Positions 56,866 to 64,000 of a DNA stretch of 64,000 bases are shown here, one piece after another; the stretch's first letter is position 1, and each line of letters opens with the position of its first letter. A model generated the notes under the pieces. It worked only from the letters and a program-made list of their open reading frames with translations. It did no database searches and was not told the DNA's origin. The translations under genes and the position numbers were made by a program. The DNA lies in the NCBI GenBank assembly GCA_020064725.1, contig JAGTWJ010000010.1, forward strand, positions 620,001 to 684,000, written 5' to 3'. Source of the stretch: Drechslerella dactyloides. Taxonomy: Eukaryota; Ascomycota; Orbiliomycetes; Orbiliales; Orbiliaceae.

Positions 56866-59800
56866 ATGTCGGCCCAACAGTATTATCAGCCGCCGAGTAG
56901 CTATGTTCCGCGCCCGCAGGCCGGTCAGCGACAGACCATGCAATACAATCCTGCGGGGTACAATCCTGCGGTATATCATCCACAGGCACCTCCTTCACCT
57001 CCTGTCAACGTGCCTGCTCAACCTGCGCACTCCGGATATAATCCTAACGTCTATATCCCTTCACATCCCGTGGGTCCTCCTGGGCGAATGACGCCACAAC
57101 CGGTTGTCGGAGCAGGTGGATATGTGCCGTATGCGAACCTACAGGGTGTCATTGGCGGAGTCAATAGGAGTTCTGCCTTGGAACAAGGCGGAGAAGAAGG
57201 TTAGTGGGATATAGCAAAGGCGACACCATCCGTATCTCCCTTGGGGTTTTGGCCATCCAGTTTAGGTCTACAGCTCATAGATGTTGTGGCGATACGGCGT
57301 CGGTATCTGTCAAGATTTCGTGATTATTTGGCAAGACAAGTGCTAATATTTATATACCTGCTCCATAGCACCTCCGCCTTATTCCCCCCCACAGCGTCCG
57401 TTCAATAGACAGCTGCAGCCGCCGAATCTCCAAGTTCCGGGTAAGAAAACATCAAAATCTATAATCAAATTTGAAACCGAGATACATAAAGTTCTCTTAA
57501 CGTATACTCATACGAGGTTGTATAGTTAATGTGCAGAACAACATGTTCACGCCCGTTACGCCGAGTAACTCTTATCAACCTCATTCACAATCACCAGCCA
57601 ATACAAGGCAAGTGGCTCCGCCAGCGCAACCTGCCCCTCCGACACAATCTCAACCTGCTCCGCCGTCCGGATATTCTACAGTTCAGGATCATCGGAGAAT
57701 GCCAAGTCAACCTAGTGTCTACAATCCCCTACAGGCTGCGCCATCTACAGCCACTCAGATGCAGGCATCACCACAGAGCGTGCAGTATCCCCCTCCGAGG
57801 CACCCGCCATCGGCTTCGCAACAGACCTTCACGACCGCTGCCACGCCACAGCGCCCCATACCCGCGCCTTCAATTACGCCTGCGAGATCACCAGATGATC
57901 TCGAGCCTGCGTCTCCTCCAGGTCGACAGTTGCCTCCTACCGGGGCCTCAAGAGAACGAGACTCATTGCCATTACGACGGCCTCCCGCTTCTACACCAAA
58001 TACCAACGAGCCGACTTTACCAAATAGAAGAGCAACCATGGGGATACCCCCGCCACCACCCAACATTCCCCCACCGCCTAGTGGTCCACCTCCTGGACCT
58101 GTGCGACGGCAGACTATGGATGGAGCATCGAATCCAGCCCCTCCCCAGATCCAGCCGACGAATGTAGTCAGCAACGTATCAACTAGTCAAACGCCTACGA
58201 CGGCACCGGGTCAATTGAGTACCGGGATGCCTCTTCCACCCCCTCCAGGTCGTCCACCTCCTAAAACGGTTATTCTCCAGCCAGCTCCCATGGGTAAGAA
58301 GCGTGACAAGGGCAAAGGTGTTTACAGAGCGGAGGAGTCTTCTGGTGAGAGTAGTGATAGAGGGCTCGTGAGCCCACCTCCTTCCGCGCCATATAGTGCA
58401 GGGACGCTACCGTTCAGGAGAAACTCGCCCCCAAATTCGAGCACTACGCCCCACAGCTCTGCCTTTCCAGGGTCTGCTGGCATTCAGCCTCAGTCCATCA
58501 TGAGATCCCAAAAGTCGACTGGTGATCTGGCATCCGGTGGGCTGAGGACTACAACGCCGAAGGACGTGCGATTCGTGATACCAGATGACGAAAGTGAATA
58601 TGAAAGTACGGCAGACGGCGAATCGCAAAGAAACAGTGCAGTGGAGCCCAGTCCCGGGTTCGCCGCAGCTGCTGCCCCTACGACGCCGAGGACACCTGGG
58701 ACTCCAGGGCGCCCAAGGATCAGCTCTCAACAGATAACGCCATTTGCGACGATTGCTGAGGAGGATAGTCATGACGCCGGTTCAAAACGAAAAGCATACG
58801 CAACCACCCGGTCGAGTGAAAAGGAATCGAAGGGCAAATCGGTGTCTTCCAGTGCATCAGCCAACGAAGCGCGGTTTAACGCCACCCAAACACCCCCGTT
58901 TTCTCCAGAGTCGCAGAGGAGCGAAGAAAAACTGGCGATCACAGGTAGCCAGCCAAATGGACCCAAATTGCAGACAATCACACCACCTATGCAGTCGGCC
59001 CCAATACCTGATTCGAAAGGCAGTACTTCGCGGGTATTCCCAGACGATGAGCCGGAGGACTTGGATCTTCCGCCATTCTATCATGAGGCTATTGAGCGCC
59101 ATACCGACATGATCCTTACGGAGGCAACAGCGCCTACGGACGAGAAGAGGCTTAACGTGTTTGTTGACTTCGTTCTGGAGGAGGCACGGATGCGAGGCGA
59201 ATTATATAACAGTGCACTCGGCATATTAGGGCCTGGTCTATCATTATTTCCGGCTGATGATCCCCAGCACATGACACCTGAGCAGCAAGTCGCGGAATTT
59301 GAACGACGAGAGTATGAGAGGAGAGTGATGGATGATCTTGCTTCTTCTTCATCGCCTGGGATGAATTCCATAAAACGGAGACAAACAATCAAAGAGCAGA
59401 AGGCACGCGCTGGAGAAATCCTTGAGGGCCGTCGCTCGAGATCGAACCCATCCACCCCCCGAGAGCCGAAACGGGCGAGCTGGTTTGAAAACGCCGTACC
59501 AGATACAGTTGACAGCAACGCTGCCGAGAGTGAGCGTGCCGCAGAAAATATAGAGCAGCAGAGCCTTCCTGCAACAGACACTCCTCTTATAGATTTGCAA
59601 CCTCTGCTATCGATTGTCCCACCGTATCCTCGCCAGTTCCCAGCCAGCGATAATTCTCACCCGAGTCTTCAAAAGACAAGAAAGGCCATCGCAGATTTGA
59701 AGGACCTGAAGGCGATTCATAAGCTGAAGTTCGACTTCACCACGTCGGTCCCGCGAGTCCAGGATGAGAACGCGGCGGAGTCTCGGGCTCGAAAAGCGGC

Positions 59801-60914
59801 TCACCAAGATTATATACAACGCCTATTCAACGAAGGAAGAGTCACGTATGAAGAAATGGATCGACTTACCGCGGAGTTTGAACGGAAGGAGGGCAACAAG
59901 AAGGCAGGAGAGTTGCAAAAAGAGTTCAATCGGTTTCAGAAAGAAGTTGTTTCTCCCAGCCACACGGAACTCATGGATAGAATCGACAAGGCAACTTCTA
60001 TCATGGATGGTATACAAACCGACATATCTAGTTCCGCCAAAGCGGCTATTGGCGTTAGGGAAGGACCAGAACTACTCGAAAAACTAAACATCATGAGGTC
60101 CCTATTCGAGACCAGAGAACTGCTCTACGGGGAAATCAACGCTCTTATCGCCGACAGAGACAGCAGGTATAAGGAAGTCACTATTGCGCCGTTCTTGAAT
60201 GAAGGTGATACGGAGGGCGTCAAAGAAGCCGAGGAGTTCTTTGCCGATGCAGCCAAACAGACAAAGGTCACGGCCGATAAGGAGGCTGTGGAGCGAGCGA
60301 AATCTTTCTTGGATAAAGTGGAGAAGGATGTCATTACTGGAGTAGAGAGCGAGGTCTCGAACTTCTGGGACGTGGCACCGACTCTGACGGGGCTGCTCGA
60401 GCAAATTCCAACCGACCTCACAAACTTCAGAACGATTATCCCCGAAGACGAGCTTTACGCAAACTCCAACTATGGAAAGTTTCCTCTATTGTACCTCAAG
60501 AAGAAGTTGGATTACGTCGGCAATTCCATCTATCAGCACACCCAGGCTCAGATGAGACTTTTGGATTTCTCGGTCGAGATCACCCTGCTATGGACGAATA
60601 TCAAGTGGGCATTGGGTGATAGTGAAAGGGTATTCGCTGGAGAAGAAGACCGACGGGCTGTCTGGCAAGTCGAGAGGCAGAAGAAGGAGGAAGAGGTCAG
60701 ACAGACCAAGAACTGGGAGGAGAAGCTCAAGATCGTCAAGGAAGAGTGGTCTCAGAGTGTTGGGAACAAGCTTTCTGAAATCAAGAAAAGGATACTGGAC
60801 CAGCTGGCTCAACAAGAGGGCTGGACAAATGAGGTTGGTGACTGCAATTCCGGACCCACGTTGATAAGCCCAAAGACATCGCTAATACCCGTACAGTACC
60901 TGCAGGAAATATAA
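56866..60914 (+). CDS. Large proline-rich protein of unknown function
   Basis: Three exons (56866-57199, 57369-57440, 57526-60914) give 1264 residues. A 63-nt in-frame intron near 60830-60895, with a CTAAT branch word and CAG acceptor, would reduce this to 1243. Residues 1-330 are Pro/Gln/Tyr-rich, with a WW-binding PPPY motif (APPPYSPPQRPF) and a run of prolines (GIPPPPPNIPPPPSGPPPGP) like profilin or SH3 targets. A Ser/Thr-rich, probably phosphorylated middle (about 360-650) follows. The last 550 residues are charged and mostly helical, with coiled-coil character (RLTAEFERKEGNKKAGELQK, EEEVRQTKNWEEKLKIVKEE). They look like the conserved part. The overall plan recalls cytoskeletal or polarity adaptors, but I recognise no family. 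Confidence 0.8.
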
Positions 60915-63599
60915 TTTTAGCATTACCTCGCGACCCATTCGCTCTTTCAAAATTCCACAATCTCCCTGAACGGAAACAGGAATTTAACGAATTTCCTTGC
61001 CACTTTTCTACTAAACATAATGATTGGATAACCTGAAGACATTGGGTTCTATATTCTCAGGAGTTTGTCCAAGTATACCGAACTGGACTGGATTTCCTAT
61101 CAAATCTTACAGCTGGTCATGATATTGGTTTTGCTATCTCGGGTTTTTTTAATTTCTAGTATAATCGGTTGGCCTAATTCAGGCTGACATGATCCTCTAT
61201 TATTTTACACATTCGGAGACCAAGTTGGCTCCGCATTTTCATTGATTTTCAAAGCAGGACTGTTCGTTTAGCATTCTTATCGAGTGGGGTCTTTCTCTTG
61301 CTCCCAATCTTTTGTGCTTTCAATTAACAAGCAGGGCGTATTTTCTTCTATTCCGAAGACATTTTGTATATAGGGATTTCACTTCTAGCATAACCTTAAC
61401 AGCCAAGCATTGGGTTCATGATGTCACACCTACGAGTTGAAGCATTCGCGCCGCCAACATGTTTTTCTGTTGACTCTGGGCACCTGTGACATGTCGCCAG
61501 ACATCTTGCTGATTCCAAGCTAGCCCAACCGCTCATTCCCCACGAACAAACATAAACCCCACCGAATTGGAAACCCCATTCAGTGCGCGATTTTCCGAAA
61601 CGCCGAAAGGGCGCTGATTCTAGAGGAATAAAAGAGGGCTGCGACCAACGATTCGATTCTACAAAAAATGCATTTTAAAGGCGCAATTTTGCTTTTTGTT
61701 AGTCGTCAGACTGCGAGCAAGTGTCGGTACCCTGTCCGGAACGGAGGACATGGGCAGCTGGCAAGGGACATATTGTTCCGAGTTCTTCCGAGCGGAACCT
61801 TGCAATTGACCGATCACGTCGACCTTTACACGCCGATGAAGCTTGTGAATATTTCGAAGAGATGCGGTGAGTAGATTTTTTGCCGTTCGCCGGCCGGCCT
61901 TGGCTAGTGTAGACGCCGTGCGTTAACACGTCGACGGCATGTGAAAAAACGGCGTCGTGCGCATCGGCAAAGTTAGCAGCTCCTGCTTGCAGAACAGGAT
62001 CTTCTGGTATCCAATCGCAATCGAAGCTCAAGCCCAGACCGCGAGATTTCGGCGTGCTTTGCATGATTTGGGCAAAAGCGGCCTTCTCAGGGATTGTTTA
62101 GAGTGGATTCGTAAAAATTCCCTCGGCTCGAGAATAGAATAGCCAGAAACAAAACGTAGGAATACCGAAGGCTACTTATGCACGATTTGGAAACACTCCA
62201 CGGCGTGATGCTGGTGGAGCTTGCTCGTAAGCGAAGGGACAATTGAAGATATTGAGACAGGGATTCGGCGAGACCAAAGTTTCACCAAGAAACAATTTTT
62301 TCCTCCTTCGGCCAGGCCAGGGAAGCTGCCCAAAGTTACCTTTGTGCCCTGAGGCGATCACCAAGGAAAGAAGGCCGTAGGTCCGGTCCGTCGGTAAACC
62401 GGCAAGCATCATGGGATGCGAGATGTCAGACAGAACTCGAGAACAGGCTTCGAGCTGACCTTCCACGAGAGCGATAATTTGGCATCGTAAGATGGGACGA
62501 CGAGCTGACAGTTGGATTTGAGATTCGATGCGATGTCCGAATTCCGGAGCTTGCTAGGGCGAGAGGCCAGCACATCTAGTAAATGGCATTAGTCAATGGA
62601 TATGCAGGCGTCGGCTGCAAAGCGCCCATGAAGCAGGCAATCGGCCTATGCCAAATCTCGACCTGTTTGTCCCCGTTCAGCTCCAAACCGGCTGAGGGAT
62701 GACCAACGAGAGGTGACAGACGTACAGCCCTGGATCTGGCGTCTGATGGGCGTAATCACAGCTGATGAGCTGAGCGAGGGCGTCCGTCGTTCGTCTAGCG
62801 AGGATGCTGTCTACCGTTGCCGTACGACGTAGTTTTACTAAGACGGAGTAGCAGCAACAGCGGGGTAGTTCTCGCAGTCTCCCAATCCATCCTCCCCTTC
62901 CTCCTCCCTCAAACCCATCGTCCGTCAGCTTCATCCTCAGCTTCGTTACCCGTTAATTCAGCTCAGTCCGCCGGTGTACGACCAGAGCTTATAAAGCCAA
63001 AGCTCGTCCTTGGCCTCAAGAGCCTTTCCTTGGTCCGCATCGCAGCATCCAAGAGCCCACCCGGAGGCCAAGCCAGCACTTACCCGTATGTGCATTCACC
63101 GCCGTGCAGCGAGCGTTAAGCTAGCGTGTGCCTCTCTGCACCGTTAATATCGCAAGCCCACCATCTTTTCCCCTTCCCTACATTCCACCTGCCCTGCCCT
63201 GCCGTTGCTCCCTTCGAGATTTTTCGGAATCTCTCCAAGCCCTCGCACTACCAATCGAAGAAAAAGCAATCGCTGACCGGCGTTTTTCCCTCCTGCTCGC
63301 CACTTTCATGGGCCAGTCAGTCTTCCGAAACAGGCCTGCAAGGATCGCACCGATTCAACGTCGTTTTTTCTTCTTCCAAGCTCCACCGCCAACATCCATC
63401 AGGTAAGCCAGAGCAAATAGTGCACCGGCGACCCAACGGAAGAGCTTGCATTTTGAGCCTTCGGTCTTTTTCGCATGCAGCACGACTCACACTCACAAGC
63501 ATTCCCGAATAGCTCTGCTCCTTTTTCGGCTCCAGACGAGAGTCTCAACAGAAAATTTTCGCAGATAAGTAGTGCACGAGGCATCCATTCGTCGCCAAA
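60915..63599. other. 2.7-kb gap before the last gene
   Basis: AT-rich up to about 61600 (3' UTR of the proline-rich gene), then mixed sequence. A 68-codon frame at 61669-61874, preceded by an ATAAAAGAGG word and ending at a GTGAGT donor, might be the first exon of a small gene, but nothing downstream confirms it. The last 700 bases are C/T-rich, as expected for the leader of the gene starting at 63600. Confidence 0.45.
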
Positions 63600-64000
63600 A
63601 TGTCGCTCCGTATTCCTCTTCCAGCTGGCCTCAGCAGGAGCCAATCCACCCAAGATTTGATCAAGTACAGCAGCGCCGACGCTATCGACGGCATTGCCAG
63701 AGTAAGAGCCCCCGCTCGCCCCTGTTGTTTGGTGGTTCCGAGACCCCCCAACGGGTTCGTAAACTTTCATGTGGACCACAACTTTTCTGATCACAGGTTG
63801 GCTTTGGTTGTAGAACCCTTCCCACGAGGATCAGAAGAAAGTCACCGCTTCTTTGCCTCAAAATACTGTCCCGAAGAATCCAATCACGTAAGTCGTTCGA
63901 GCAGTTGAGCGGTCGATCCGGTCGTGTGTTCTAGGACGCCGAAGGCACTGACATTGTGATACAGCATGTCGACTCGTTTCGATACTTCGTATGAACCTCA
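63600..64000 (+). CDS. Unknown gene, truncated at window end
   Basis: Exon 1 (63600-63887, 96 codons) begins MSLRIPLPAGLSRSQSTQDL and stays open to a GTAAGT donor. Exon 2 starts at 63935 after a TAG acceptor (intron of 47 bases) and reads DAEGTDIVIQHVDSFRYF up to another donor, GTATGA, six codons before the window end. The joined frame is open throughout and the composition is protein-like, with aromatic and acidic residues spread evenly (SEESHRFFASKYCPEESNH). The C/T-rich leader supports a start here. No domain is recognised, and the rest lies outside the window. Confidence 0.5.

Overview
The window is nuclear DNA of a filamentous ascomycete (Pezizomycotina; I cannot place the class). Its genes carry several short introns with GTRNGT-like donors and a CTAAC-type branch site close to the acceptor. 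The gene set includes single-copy fungal families: HookA, Atg8, Cus1, Yhm2, a 78 kDa complex I subunit with fungal features, and an AA9 cellulose oxygenase with a fungal CBM1. I see no bacterial operons, rRNA genes, CRISPR arrays or intact transposons. Exon tables were built by hand from splice signals and reading-frame continuity, and every complete gene model closes in frame.

Layout, left to right. 1-9.2 kb is gene-poor, with simple repeats, poly(dA:dT) tracts and one possible partial exon at the very edge. 9.2-19.3 kb holds an Nrd1/Seb1-type termination factor (-), mitochondrial citrate synthase (+), proteasome subunit Rpn8 (-) and Atg8 (-). A 3.9 kb gap with an 18-bp direct repeat follows. 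23.2-30.6 kb holds coproporphyrinogen oxidase (+), the dynein adaptor HookA (-) and the mitochondrial citrate/oxoglutarate carrier Yhm2 (-). 31.7-43.8 kb is the densest part: an RS-rich protein (-), a small I9-inhibitor-like protein (+), a Sly41-type transporter (-), splicing factor Cus1/SF3b2 (+), a cupin (+), Emc7 (-) and an RNase III (+). 44.4-54.5 kb holds an AA9 monooxygenase (-), a 1204-residue WD40 protein (-) that looks like a DDB1-CUL4 receptor, mitoribosomal mS33 (+) and complex I 78 kDa subunit (+). 56.9-60.9 kb is one large uncharacterised proline-rich protein (+), and a truncated gene starts at 63.6 kb.

The genes are mostly housekeeping. Five act in or on mitochondria (citrate synthase, Yhm2, coproporphyrinogen oxidase, mS33, 78 kDa subunit), and two act in pre-mRNA processing (Nrd1/Seb1, Cus1), with the RS-rich protein a possible third. 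They do not form a metabolic cluster. The least explained items are the large proline-rich protein, the RS-rich protein with its conserved-looking C-terminal helix, the DIM-9/Raf1-like WD40 protein that shares a 77-bp divergent promoter with mS33, and the small I9-like protein with an N-terminal hydrophobic segment.
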